Of a DNA stretch of 64,000 nucleotides, positions 17,045 through 25,864 are shown in pieces. The stretch lies in assembly GCF_015477775.1 (NCBI RefSeq), contig NZ_JADLQO010000019.1:124001-188000 (forward strand), given 5' to 3'. Within the stretch, counting starts at the first letter, position 1. Each line of letters opens with the position of its first letter. Made by a program: the position numbers and the translations under genes. Below the pieces are notes generated by a model. That model did not search any database, was not told the DNA's origin, and was given only the letters and a program-made list of their open reading frames with translations. The stretch is from Nocardia abscessus (GTDB taxonomy: Bacteria; Actinomycetota; Actinomycetes; Mycobacteriales; Mycobacteriaceae).

Positions 17045-17400
17045 GTGTGCACTACCTCGATCGTGTGTAGGAAGGGCCAGAACACTTCGAGGATCCGAAG
17101 CATCATCGGCGGGGGCCGATGCAACACGATTCGTCGTGCCTGCGGGGGATCGCTGGCAACCTCGACCAGAATCGACGTCCCGTTGACGTCGATGAACGTC
17201 AGCTCGGACAGGTCCAGGTGGACGTCGCGGTCCACGGCGACCAGCTCGGCGAGAACCGTGCGCCAAGCATCGCGGGTGGTGAAATCGACGGCGCCCGCGC
17301 ACCGCAGGCCGGAAGGGCCGCTGCTGATCCTGGACGTCCGGAGGGTCGACACATCCGACACCCGCGGACGACGAGGTGGGGTCGACGGTGCGGAATCCAC
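17041..17400 (-). CDS. STAS-domain anti-sigma factor antagonist
   Basis: The 119-residue single STAS domain contains VHLDLSELTFIDVNGTSILVE, the conserved strand-loop-helix with the usual phosphorylatable Ser/Thr region; here FIDVNGTS, where the switch residue would be Thr or Ser after Asn-Gly. It probably binds the MEDS/ATPase protein whose gene it overlaps by 4 bp and is reset by the SpoIIE-type phosphatase further down. The start is the GTG at 17400, with GGAAGG about twelve bases upstream. No sigma factor gene lies beside this module. Confidence 0.82.
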   Translation of the reverse strand: MDSAPSTPPRRPRVSDVSTLRTSRISSGPSGLRCAGAVDFTTRDAWRTVLAELVAVDRDVHLDLSELTFIDVNGTSILVEVASDPPQARRIVLHRPPPMMLRILEVFWPFLHTIEVVHT

Positions 17401-17565
17401 TGCTCACCGACCTTCCACTGATCACGACGAAACGACGTCAGGATATTACGCGTTCGCCTGACGCCGGCCGGACGCCGCCGGACAGCGCTCCCGCGGTAGC
17501 GCCCCGTGCGCCGTTCGGTCACGACGACGATGACCGAAAGCAGCCCACTCATGGGCGAGGTGCGA

Positions 17566-18816
17566 TCATGCGGGTTCGGTGGCCGGTTCGCGTTCGCTCG
17601 GTGCGAGGTGTTCGTGCCGGGGCAGCAGCAGGGGAGTAGCCAGCAAAAGCGCCCCGGAGACGGCGATGGCGACACGTGGGCTGGTGGCCGCCGCGAGCAA
17701 TCCCCACGAGGCGGTCAGGACCGCGGTGGTGGCTTTCGCGGTGATCGTCCAAGCCGACAGGGTGCGGGTGACACGGTCTGCGGGGGTCTGGTGGAGTCGG
17801 TAGGTGGCCATCAGCGGGTTGGATACGCCTATACAGACGATCAGTCCGAACTCGACCACTATGACGAGCAACAGGCCGGGGACACCGGGCCCGACGAATG
17901 CCAATCCGAGTGGCCAGCAGGCGCGCAATGTCGCGGCGGCGACCAGGACGCGATGGTGACCGAATCGGGTTGCCAGTGGGCGGGCCGCTCGGGCACCGAT
18001 CAGACCTCCGACGCAGGGTGCGGCGAAGGCAAGTCCGTATTGCCAGGGCGCGAAACCCAGTTGCCCGATCAGCAATACGGCCAACGGCGGCTCGGCCGCC
18101 AGGAGCAGCCCGGAGAAGAGCACCGAGTTGGCCATCATCGCCCGAAGTCCCTGATGGCCGAGGATGTACCGCCACCCGTCCAGCACCTCGCCCACCCGGA
18201 TCCGGGATGCGCGGTGGTGCGTGGAGCGGGGTTCGCTGTCACCGATCGCGCCGATACCCACTGCCGACAACAGGTAGCTCACCGCATCGGCCAACACCGT
18301 CACCACCGGGCCGAACAGTGCCATCGCAGCCCCACCCAGGGGTGGTCCGATCACCTGAGCGCTCCAGGTCGTTGCCTCGAATCGAGCGTTGGCGACCAGC
18401 AGGCCCTCCGGCGGGACAAACGTTTTCAGGTACGCCCCACTTGCGGACCTGAAGGTGATGTCCGCCGCGGCGGCAACGACCGACACGATGAGCAATTGGG
18501 CAAAACTCAACAGCCCCGACACGAACGCGGCCGGAATGCTGGCCAGCACGACGAACCGGGACAGATCCATCGCGATCATCACGGGGCGTTTGCGACGGAA
18601 CTCCACCCACGGACCCAACGGCACCGCGACCAGCGCCCCCACTGCCAAACCCGAGGCCGCGAGGGCGGACACCTCCGTCGGTCCGGCGTGCAGCACGGTG
18701 ATCGCGATCAACGGCAGTGCGCCGAAACAGAAACTCGAACCGTAGGCGCTGACCGCATAGGCTGCCCACAACCACCCGAACCGCCGTCCCAGCGACTCGC
18801 CGCCCGAGACACCCAC
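17566..18816 (-). CDS. MFS transporter (EntS/MFS_3-like)
   Basis: The 416-residue integral membrane protein has about twelve hydrophobic helices. WVEFRRKRPVMIAMDLSRF is the MFS loop 2-3 signature of the drug/siderophore exporter branch, and the long central loop is GDSEPRSTHHRASRIRVGEVLDG in two parts. The start is the GTG at 18816, with GAGGTGA upstream. The substrate is unknown; family members export siderophores, macrolides and other small molecules. It stands alone, with no biosynthetic genes beside it. Confidence 0.88.
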   Translation of the reverse strand: MGVSGGESLGRRFGWLWAAYAVSAYGSSFCFGALPLIAITVLHAGPTEVSALAASGLAVGALVAVPLGPWVEFRRKRPVMIAMDLSRFVVLASIPAAFVSGLLSFAQLLIVSVVAAAADITFRSASGAYLKTFVPPEGLLVANARFEATTWSAQVIGPPLGGAAMALFGPVVTVLADAVSYLLSAVGIGAIGDSEPRSTHHRASRIRVGEVLDGWRYILGHQGLRAMMANSVLFSGLLLAAEPPLAVLLIGQLGFAPWQYGLAFAAPCVGGLIGARAARPLATRFGHHRVLVAAATLRACWPLGLAFVGPGVPGLLLVIVVEFGLIVCIGVSNPLMATYRLHQTPADRVTRTLSAWTITAKATTAVLTASWGLLAAATSPRVAIAVSGALLLATPLLLPRHEHLAPSEREPATEPA

Positions 18817-19095
18817 CGATGCGTCACCTCACCTGAACAACCTCATGTTGACCAGCGGAATGAAACCAGGCCGCCTATCAGGGATTCCAACAACCGAGCC
18901 TCGGTAAGTCACAACTCGACGTTGTCGCGCGAGGTCCGGCCGCGTGGATCTCGACGCCCTGTACCCACCGTCGGTGATGTCACCGACACCGACAGACCGC
19001 CACTGAGCTCGAGATCGTCTGGTGAGCCGCCGCCGGCACGCTGGGCCCAGCGGCTGGAAAATCTTTGGTCAGGACGGTGACCCCTCAGGGAAACT

Positions 19096-19575
19096 GTGGG
19101 AGTGGCCGTACCGGAGAAGGCCGCGCGGGCGCCGAGCCGAGCCCGGGCGACCGGGCTGAGTCCGACCTCGGGCCGGCTCACCGCGCCCGTGGCACTCGGC
19201 GGCCTGCAGGCCCCGGTATGGCTGGCTCTGCTGGTACTGGCCGTGGTCGGCACCGTGCTGCCCTACCTGGCCGGGCTGCGGGCGCTGCGCGTTCTGCCCT
19301 CGACTCTGGCCGGCGTGCTGGCCCTGGTGGAACCGCTGGTCGCCGCCGTGCTGGCCTGGCTGCTGCTCGGCGAAGTGCTCACGCTGACGCAACAGGCCGG
19401 GGCGGTGATACTGCTCATCGGAGCGGTGCTGGCCCAACTGGCCCGGCCCGAAACCGCTTCTGGACGGCCTCCCGAGCCGAGACATGAGAAGCGAGTCGTC
19501 CCAGACTCGACCACCCCTACCGACAACTGCAACGCCGTCGGCAGATCCCCCGACCGAAGACGCTCGACGCCGTGA
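19096..19575 (+). pseudogene. C-terminal remnant of an EamA/DMT-family transporter
   Basis: Residues about 38-118 of this 159-codon frame (from APVWLALLVLAVVGTVLPY to AGAVILLIGAVLAQ) match the second EamA repeat with four to five membrane helices. LEPLVAAVLAWLLLGE is the EamA signature. The first repeat, normally about 150 residues, is missing upstream and no start with a good ribosome site is present. A polar, low-complexity tail of about 40 residues follows. I read this as a 5'-deleted transporter gene; a functional single-EamA half-transporter is less likely. Confidence 0.6.
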
Positions 19576-19631
19576 ACAAAGCCGCGCGCAGCGCGGCCCG
19601 AGCGCACGCTGCCGCGTCGCCGACGGTGACG

Positions 19632-19991
19632 TTATGCGGTCGACAGCGCCGCCAGCAGCAGCGCCGAGGTAATGGCGAACGCCGACAGCGCAATGCCGAA
19701 GGCACGGGTCCTGCCTCCTGCCGGGAAGACGAAAGGCGACGCGAGAGCGGTAAGGAGTCCAGCAGGAATGGCCAGGACCGTACCGAAGATCAGCCCATAA
19801 CCGTGCGGATCGTAGCCGGGATCGGTCGAGAAGCGCGAGCTGAGCGTCAAGAACCCGCACCACAACCACAACGAGCCGCTGCAGACGCCTATGGCACACG
19901 CGACCACTCGCAGCGCGACAGACCACCGGAAGCGGTCTCGGGCAGGAAGTGGATCTCGATCCGAATCGAGTACATGGTGTGGCTTGTCCAC
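19632..19991 (-). CDS. Small hypothetical membrane protein
   Basis: The 119-residue protein has three predicted membrane helices, at about residues 25-52, 67-88 and 95-117, separated by short polar loops. The N-terminus is charged and cytoplasm-like. The start would be the GTG at 19991. I recognise no family. Codon use is GC-rich in third positions in this frame, which supports coding. It faces away from the solute-binding protein gene, with about 250 bp between them. Confidence 0.5.
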   Translation of the reverse strand: MDKPHHVLDSDRDPLPARDRFRWSVALRVVACAIGVCSGSLWLWCGFLTLSSRFSTDPGYDPHGYGLIFGTVLAIPAGLLTALASPFVFPAGGRTRAFGIALSAFAITSALLLAALSTA

Positions 19992-20237
19992 CCTCTCAGC
20001 GTGTCATGACGGTGGGCGAGGGAGCCACTTCGGCGGGCCTCGATATCGCCGAATTCGACGACGCCCGAGAAAGACCGGTGCAGAGCCGGTGATTCGGCAT
20101 TCACGAGGACGAAACATCTTTCCACCAGCGGGAAGGCATTCGAACCAGGTGCCGATTCTGCCGGGAAAGATGACGTGTCGTCAGCACCCGGCCTCCGATC
20201 CGGCCTGGCAGCGCACCGTGAGAGGGAACCGAATTCG

Positions 20238-21074
20238 ATGAGGATCAACCGACCATTCCGCCTCGGCATCGGGGCGATCGCCGTCACTCTCGTCGCAGCC
20301 GCCTGCGGTGGCGGCAGCGACGCCGCGACCATCGATGATCACTTGCGGGAGGGCAAGCTGACCATCGGCATCAAGTTCGACCAGCCCGGACTGGGCTTTC
20401 GCGATACGGACGGCTCGTACCAGGGTTACGACGTGGAGATCGCCGAGTACGTGGCAGGCAAGCTGGGCGTGCGGCCAGAGGGCATCACCTTCAAGGAGGC
20501 GCCGACGGCTCAGCGCGAGACGATGATCATGAACGGCGACGTGGACTTCATCGTCGCCACCTACTCGATCACAGACGAGCGGAAGAAGAAAGTCGACTTC
20601 GCCGGACCGTACTTCGTGGCAGGGCAGGCTCTGCTGGTGAAGAAGGAGACCACCGACATCACCGGTGTCGAGTCGCTGACCGGCAACAAGAAGCTCTGCT
20701 CGGTCGGAGGCTCCACCCCCGCGCAGTACGTCAAGGACAACTACGCCAAGGACGTTCAGCTGGTGGAAGTCGACACGTACTCGCGGTGCATCGAAGCTTT
20801 GCGCAGCGGTTCGGTCGACGCGGTGACCACCGACGACATCATCCTCGCCGGTTTCGCGGGGCAGGCATCAGGAGAACTGAAGCTGGTCGGCGACACGTTC
20901 ACCACCGAGAAGTACGGCATCGGCCTGAAGAAGGGCGACCAGAAGACCCGCGCCAGGATCAACGATGCGATCGAGCAAATGATCGCCGACGGTTCTTGGA
21001 CGAGAGCGTTCGAGGAAACGATAGGTCCGCTCCGGGACTCGACGCTGACACCGCCCGCCATCGACCGGTACTGA
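20238..21074 (+). CDS. Glutamate/amino-acid-type ABC solute-binding lipoprotein
   Basis: The 278-residue protein has a signal peptide and lipobox, AAAC with acylated Cys23. The mature part is a family 3 periplasmic binding fold: KLTIGIKFDQPGLGF, GYDVEIAEYVAGKLG, VDFIVATYSITDERKKKVDFAGPY and KYGIGLKK, all typical of actinobacterial GluB-like glutamate binders. The ATG at 20238 follows GAGAGGGAA. No permease or ATPase genes adjoin it, so it either serves a transporter encoded elsewhere or acts as a sensor subunit. Confidence 0.9.
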   Translation: MRINRPFRLGIGAIAVTLVAAACGGGSDAATIDDHLREGKLTIGIKFDQPGLGFRDTDGSYQGYDVEIAEYVAGKLGVRPEGITFKEAPTAQRETMIMNGDVDFIVATYSITDERKKKVDFAGPYFVAGQALLVKKETTDITGVESLTGNKKLCSVGGSTPAQYVKDNYAKDVQLVEVDTYSRCIEALRSGSVDAVTTDDIILAGFAGQASGELKLVGDTFTTEKYGIGLKKGDQKTRARINDAIEQMIADGSWTRAFEETIGPLRDSTLTPPAIDRY

Positions 21075-21133
21075 GCACGAATCCCAGCTCGAACATCCGA
21101 TGCGCGGGCATCTGCGCTGCGTAGGATCATCGG

Positions 21134-21343
21134 ATGCGACTATCCACCCGTAACCAACTCAACGGAACAGTCGTCTCGGTCACCCGCGGCGAAGCGATGG
21201 CCGTCGTTCGCGTCCGGCTGACCGGCGGCGACGAGATAACCTCCTCCATCACCCGCGCCGCCGCCGACGATCTCGAGCTCGCCGACGGATCGCGGGTCAC
21301 GGTACTCATCAAGTCGACCGAAGTCGCCCTCGGCGTGGACTGA
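21134..21343 (+). CDS. Mop-type molybdenum-pterin binding (TOBE) protein
   Basis: A 69-residue single TOBE domain. It starts with LSTRNQLNGTV, the classic molbindin N-terminus, then VVRVRLTGGDEITSSITRAAADDLEL and SRVTVLIKSTEVALGVD. Such proteins oligomerise and bind molybdate or tungstate as cytoplasmic storage or buffering proteins. It starts at ATG 21134, 59 bp after the solute-binding gene. No molybdate transporter or cofactor genes are nearby. Confidence 0.88.
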   Translation: MRLSTRNQLNGTVVSVTRGEAMAVVRVRLTGGDEITSSITRAAADDLELADGSRVTVLIKSTEVALGVD

Positions 21344-21961
21344 GGCTCGCCCGAGCAGGGCGCGATCTTCCGCCACCCGGGGCTTCGCCGGTCACCAGGT
21401 GGCCGCGCCGTCCGATTCCGGCTGCTCGGCTGCCGACGGCGGAGATCGTGTCCACCGCGACGGCGCCGGTGGCGATCGAGGTGAGCGCGGCGTCGACGGC
21501 TCCGACCGGTGCGCCGGTGAGCGCGGGCGCGTGCAGGGCGTCGATCTCGTCCGAGTGCCTGTTGCAGGGCGGTGGCGAGTCGTTGTTGCATCGCGGCATG
21601 GCGCAGGCGCGGAGTGCGGGCCTTCGCGGTCTCACCGCCTATATCGGCGGAGTGGGCATGCGCCCGTCCTTCGCGCGCCGATCATCGGCCCATCCCGCTC
21701 CACGCACCGGGCCGGCTGAGATCCGTCGCACCGACCGACGCTGAGAGTCGCTGCATTGCGAGCAATTCCGTGATGGCCGACGGTGGCCCGCCGTGGGCGC
21801 TACGGCCTCCGATGGTCGGTGGTCACGCAGATGTGTGGCGGACCGGTACATTTGTTTACCTAGTGGTGGTCCGAGCGCGGCATTCTGTTATTCCGAGAAG
21901 GTTGAGCTGTCCTGTGCTCGACATCGGATCGGACACCCCGTAGTCGGATAAGGTCCGGCGG
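21344..21961. other. 618-bp region without a convincing gene
   Basis: Open frames here are short, overlap on both strands and show no family match. On the minus strand from 21591, a start MQQRLATALQQ shifts frame at about 21559 into HSDEIDALHAPALTGAP, which reads like one small helical protein split by a +1 insertion. This would be a decayed small gene, but it is only a visual impression. The promoter of the downstream desaturase lies at the right end. Confidence 0.35.
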
Positions 21962-23011
21962 ATGACGCGAGAGCAGGACGGTAGGCGGCCCGTGGTGATG
22001 GAAAGTGCTGTGGTTCCGCGTGGCAGCGAGTACGCGGTGTTGTTGCGTCGGGTGCAGGGAGCAGGGCTGCTGGAACGGCGGCTGCGGTACTACGTGTGGA
22101 AGAGTGCGCTCACCGTCGTGGCGTTGGCGGCCGGGTGGACGATGTTCGTGGTGGTCGGCGACTCGTGGTGGCAGTTGGGCGTCGCCGCGTTCCTGGCGGT
22201 GGTGTTCGCCCAGATCGCCTTTCTGGGTCACGATGCCGGACATCGGCAGATCTTCGGCTCACGGCGCGCGAACTACCTGTTCGGCGTGCTCTTCGGCAAT
22301 CTCGGCATCGGGGTGAGCATCGGCTGGTGGACCAGCAATCACAACCGGCACCACGCACATCCGAACACCGAGGGGGCGGACCCCGACGTCATGGGGGTGT
22401 TGGCGCACTCCGGCGATCGAGCCCGCGCCGGCCGGGGGCTGCGGCGGCTGATCTTCCGGAACCAGGCCTGGCTGTTCTTTCCGATGCTGTTGCTGGAGGG
22501 TTGGAGCCTGCACTTCGCAAGCGCGCGTGCGGTGACGCGGTGGGCGATACCGCACCGGGCCTGGGAGGCGTTGTTGCTCGCCGCTCACGCCACCGGGTAC
22601 CTCTGCGCGGTGTTCCTGGTCCTGTCCCCAGCCAAAGCGGTGGCATTCATCGTCGTGCAGCAGGGTCTGTTCGGGTTGTACATGGGCTGCACCTTCGCGC
22701 CCAATCACAAAGGGATGGAAGTACTGACGGCCGCCGACTCCAGGGGCTTCCTGCGCCGTCAAGTGCTCACATCCCGCAACGTCCGCGGCAGCCGGCTCAT
22801 CGATGCGGCCTTGGGTGGCCTGAACTACCAGATCGAGCATCACCTCTTCCCGTCCATGCCACGGCCCAACCTGCGCCGAGCCCAGCCGCTGGTCGCGGAG
22901 TACTGCGCCGAACTCGGACTGCCCTATTGCCAGACCGGCCTCCTCGGCTCCTACATCCAGGCGCTGCGCCACCTGCACAGCGTCGGTCGACTCGCACGCC
23001 CGCTTACCTAG
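21962..23011 (+). CDS. Acyl-lipid/acyl-CoA fatty-acid desaturase
   Basis: Membrane di-iron desaturase of 349 residues. Three His boxes are in canonical order: HDAGH near residue 96, HNRHHAHPN near 122, and QIEHHLFP near 290. The last, with Gln replacing the first His, marks the delta-6/linoleoyl-CoA-type desaturase branch that includes mycobacterial DesA3-like enzymes. Two pairs of hydrophobic helices surround the boxes. The ATG at 21962 has AAGG about nine bases upstream. No redox partner gene adjoins it, which is usual. The regiospecificity cannot be read from sequence. Confidence 0.93.
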   Translation: MTREQDGRRPVVMESAVVPRGSEYAVLLRRVQGAGLLERRLRYYVWKSALTVVALAAGWTMFVVVGDSWWQLGVAAFLAVVFAQIAFLGHDAGHRQIFGSRRANYLFGVLFGNLGIGVSIGWWTSNHNRHHAHPNTEGADPDVMGVLAHSGDRARAGRGLRRLIFRNQAWLFFPMLLLEGWSLHFASARAVTRWAIPHRAWEALLLAAHATGYLCAVFLVLSPAKAVAFIVVQQGLFGLYMGCTFAPNHKGMEVLTAADSRGFLRRQVLTSRNVRGSRLIDAALGGLNYQIEHHLFPSMPRPNLRRAQPLVAEYCAELGLPYCQTGLLGSYIQALRHLHSVGRLARPLT

Positions 23012-23131
23012 CTCGGCAATAGCTCTGTCCTACAACGATTCCGAAAGCATGGGTTACTGTCCTGCGGGCCCGTGTACTGGCGATCCAGTTGCTCGGGCCG
23101 TCAAGTCGTACTCCGGAATCGAGGCAAGCGA

Positions 23132-24304
23132 ATGAACCACAAGCTCTGGTTGCTCGGACGGTCTGTCACAGTCGGCGCGCACATCCTGGGCGAGAAGTTG
23201 ACCCGGCCGAAAGCCCGGGATGTCGACGACGTCCCGGTGTCCGGCGAAACCCTGACACCGCAGTGGCTGACCGCCGTCCTGTGCCGGGATGTGCCCGAAG
23301 CCGAGGTGCTCTCGTTCGAAACCGCCAACGGCAGCCGCGGAACATCCACCCGCGTCGCGATACACGTGGAGTACAACGACGGGGGCAAGCAGGCCGGCTT
23401 GCCGACTGATCTCTTCGCGAAGACGACAACAGCCTTCTCCCAGCGGATTCTGCTCGGTGGCGGGAAAATGATCGACGGCGAAACCCGTTTCTTCAGGGAC
23501 TTCCGCCCCCAGGTCGATATGGAGGCCCCGATCGGCTATTGGGGCGCCGCCCACGCGGGATCGTGGCGTTCGATCGCTCTGATGGAAGACATCGCCTCGA
23601 CCCGCGGTGCGCGGTTCATCGAACCGAACGCTCCGGTCGCCCGCGACCAGATAGAAGATCTGGTGCGCAATCTCGCCCGGCTGCACCGCACCTTCTGGAA
23701 CCACCCCTCGATCGCCGACCTCAAATCCACGACCGAAGCTCTCCAGGCATATCTCGCCGCCATCGACATGAAGAAGCGTTGCGAGGTCGGCTTGCGGCGG
23801 GCTCAGGAAGTGGTTCCGGAGGCCCTGCACGGCCAGGCGGATCGGCTGTGGGCCGGTGTCGAACGAGCGATCGACAAGGCGACGAACGAGCTGCCCCAGA
23901 CCTTGCTGCACGGTGACCCGCACATCGGCCAGACATACGCAACCGGCTCGGGACGTATGGGATTCGTCGATTGGCAGGTGGTGATGCGGGGAGGCTGGGC
24001 ACACGACTTCGCCTACACCGTCAACTCGGGATGCGAGCCCGAGGACCGCCGTGCCTGGAACCGCGAGTTGCTCGCCGCATATCTCGATGAACTCGGATCC
24101 CTCGACGGCCAGGCTCCGTCCTTCGATGAGGCATGGCTGGCGTATCGGCAACAGTCCATGTTCGCCTACGCGGCTTGGGCATTCACGATCGGCAGGGCGG
24201 CATATCAACCCAAGATGCAGCCGGTGGAGACCTGCCTGACGCTGCTGAAGCGGATCACCACGGCCATCGACGACCATGATTCGCTGGACGCTCTCGGCGT
24301 CTGA
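23132..24304 (+). CDS. Phosphotransferase-family (APH/ecdysteroid-kinase-like) protein
   Basis: A kinase-fold protein of 390 residues. LLHGDPHIGQTY is the Brenner catalytic motif of aminoglycoside-phosphotransferase-like enzymes, and GFVDWQVV holds the metal-binding Asp. LPTDLFAKTTTAF resembles the ATP-lobe Lys strand. The layout is closest to the DUF1679/ecdysteroid-kinase-like branch common in mycobacteria and nocardiae. The ATG at 23132 is preceded by GAGGCAAG. The substrate is unknown and a resistance role should not be assumed. The next gene is a P450 on the same strand, 231 bp further on. Confidence 0.82.
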   Translation: MNHKLWLLGRSVTVGAHILGEKLTRPKARDVDDVPVSGETLTPQWLTAVLCRDVPEAEVLSFETANGSRGTSTRVAIHVEYNDGGKQAGLPTDLFAKTTTAFSQRILLGGGKMIDGETRFFRDFRPQVDMEAPIGYWGAAHAGSWRSIALMEDIASTRGARFIEPNAPVARDQIEDLVRNLARLHRTFWNHPSIADLKSTTEALQAYLAAIDMKKRCEVGLRRAQEVVPEALHGQADRLWAGVERAIDKATNELPQTLLHGDPHIGQTYATGSGRMGFVDWQVVMRGGWAHDFAYTVNSGCEPEDRRAWNRELLAAYLDELGSLDGQAPSFDEAWLAYRQQSMFAYAAWAFTIGRAAYQPKMQPVETCLTLLKRITTAIDDHDSLDALGV

Positions 24305-24535
24305 TACGGAACCTCTTCCGCTGCCCATCGCTGCGTCGCGGCCGGGCGGGAGTTCGGCCGCGGAGGGACAGAAAACATTCTGGTCGGCACGTTTTCGTGC
24401 GCTCGCGATCCTGTTTTCTGTCCGCTATACCATCGACCGGTTCCGGCGTAGACCCGGCGACTCGCTCATTGCCTGCGCGGGGAGCCGGTACTTCAGCAAT
24501 CGTGCAGTGCATACCAACAGTTGGGAGTTTGCTCC

Positions 24536-25789
24536 TTGAGCAGGCCGCAGTCTCAGGTTTCAACTCAGTCGTGCCCGGTCGGGCACGGCTCGCCGATCGA
24601 TTCCGACGTCACACGGGCGCCCATGTATTCGCCCGAGTTCGCGGCGGATCCGCACCGTGCTTACCACGAAATGCGCCGACGGTACGGATCTTTGGCACCG
24701 GTGGAGTTGGCGCCCGGAGTGCCGGCCACCTTGGTGATCGGCTACAGCACCGCGGTGCGGATCCTCAACGACCCCGAGCACTTTCCCGCCGACCCGCGCG
24801 CCTGGCAGAAGAACATTCCAGCGGACTGCCCCATTCTCCCGCTCCTGGAGTGGCGGCCCATGGCCAGCCGCAGCAGCGGGCCCGACTTCACTCGCTACCG
24901 TGGGGCGATCACCGCAAGCATCGATGAGGTCGATCTGTATGCCCTCCACTCCGTCGTGGAGGGGCTTGCCGTTCCGCTGATCAACTCCTTCTGTCAGGAC
25001 GGTGCCGCCGACCTGATCCGCCAGTACGTATTCCCTCTGGTATTCGAAGTCGTGAACTACCTGCTCGGCTGCCCGCCGGAGATCGGCGGGCAGGTCGCCG
25101 CCGGTACGGCCGCCCTGCTCGAGGGGGTCGACGCCGAAAAGGGCAACCAGATGCTCGGGGAGGCGCTGATGAAATTGGTGACCCTCAAACGCGCTGAACC
25201 ACAACACGACATCACCTCGGTACTTCTCCAGCATCCCGCCCGGCTGGACGACGTGGAGGCGTCCCACCATGTGTCACAGGTCTACGGCACCGGGATCGAA
25301 TTCCAACTGAACCTGATCGCCAACACCCTGCTGCTGATCCTCACCGACGAGCGCTTCGGCGACAGCTTCCTCGGCGGCAACCTGTCCTCCCGCGATGCCC
25401 TCGACGAGGTCTTGTTCAACGACCCGCCACTGGCGAACCTGCTGATCACCTACCCCCGCCATCCGATCCTCATCGATGACGTCTGGCTGCCCGCGCACCA
25501 GCCCGTCGTCATCAGCATGGCCGCCTGCAACAACGACCCCGCGATCCGCACCGGAGACTTGACCGGCAACCGCTCCCACCTGGCCTGGGGCCTCGGCCCG
25601 CACGCCTGCCCGGCGCGATCTCTGGCCTACCTGATCGCGCAGGACGCCATCGACCAGCTCCTCGACGCACTGCCGGAGATCGAACTGAACCTGCCGGACC
25701 AGACGCCGAACTGGCGTCCGGGGCCCTTCCACAGGGCACTGACCGAATTGCCGGTCACCTTCCCACCTACCGCTCCGCTGAACACCTGA
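24536..25789 (+). CDS. Cytochrome P450 lacking the ExxR motif (CYP157-like)
   Basis: The 417-residue P450 has a heme-binding segment HLAWGLGPHACPARSLA with ligand Cys358. The normally invariant K-helix ExxR is replaced: the equivalent DEVLFNDPP has Glu291-Val-Leu-Phe294. The I-helix also lacks the acid-alcohol pair (YGTGIEFQLNLIANTLL). Loss of ExxR with retained heme binding is known from CYP157 enzymes of streptomycete conservons, and the N-terminal CPVGHG fits that group. I chose the TTG at 24536 because GGGAG sits seven bases upstream; a TTG at 24521 is the alternative. No other conservon genes are present. Confidence 0.82.
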   Translation: MSRPQSQVSTQSCPVGHGSPIDSDVTRAPMYSPEFAADPHRAYHEMRRRYGSLAPVELAPGVPATLVIGYSTAVRILNDPEHFPADPRAWQKNIPADCPILPLLEWRPMASRSSGPDFTRYRGAITASIDEVDLYALHSVVEGLAVPLINSFCQDGAADLIRQYVFPLVFEVVNYLLGCPPEIGGQVAAGTAALLEGVDAEKGNQMLGEALMKLVTLKRAEPQHDITSVLLQHPARLDDVEASHHVSQVYGTGIEFQLNLIANTLLLILTDERFGDSFLGGNLSSRDALDEVLFNDPPLANLLITYPRHPILIDDVWLPAHQPVVISMAACNNDPAIRTGDLTGNRSHLAWGLGPHACPARSLAYLIAQDAIDQLLDALPEIELNLPDQTPNWRPGPFHRALTELPVTFPPTAPLNT

Positions 25790-25864
25790 CGATCTCACCC
25801 ACGCACTCAGCCGACGGGGATCGGCGCACGCCGCAACCCGGCGGCGACCGGTGCAGACGCGCCG

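Noticed and set aside
22096..25789. A conservon around the ExxR-less P450
   Set aside because: No histidine-kinase-like, roadblock, DUF742 or GTPase gene lies beside it.
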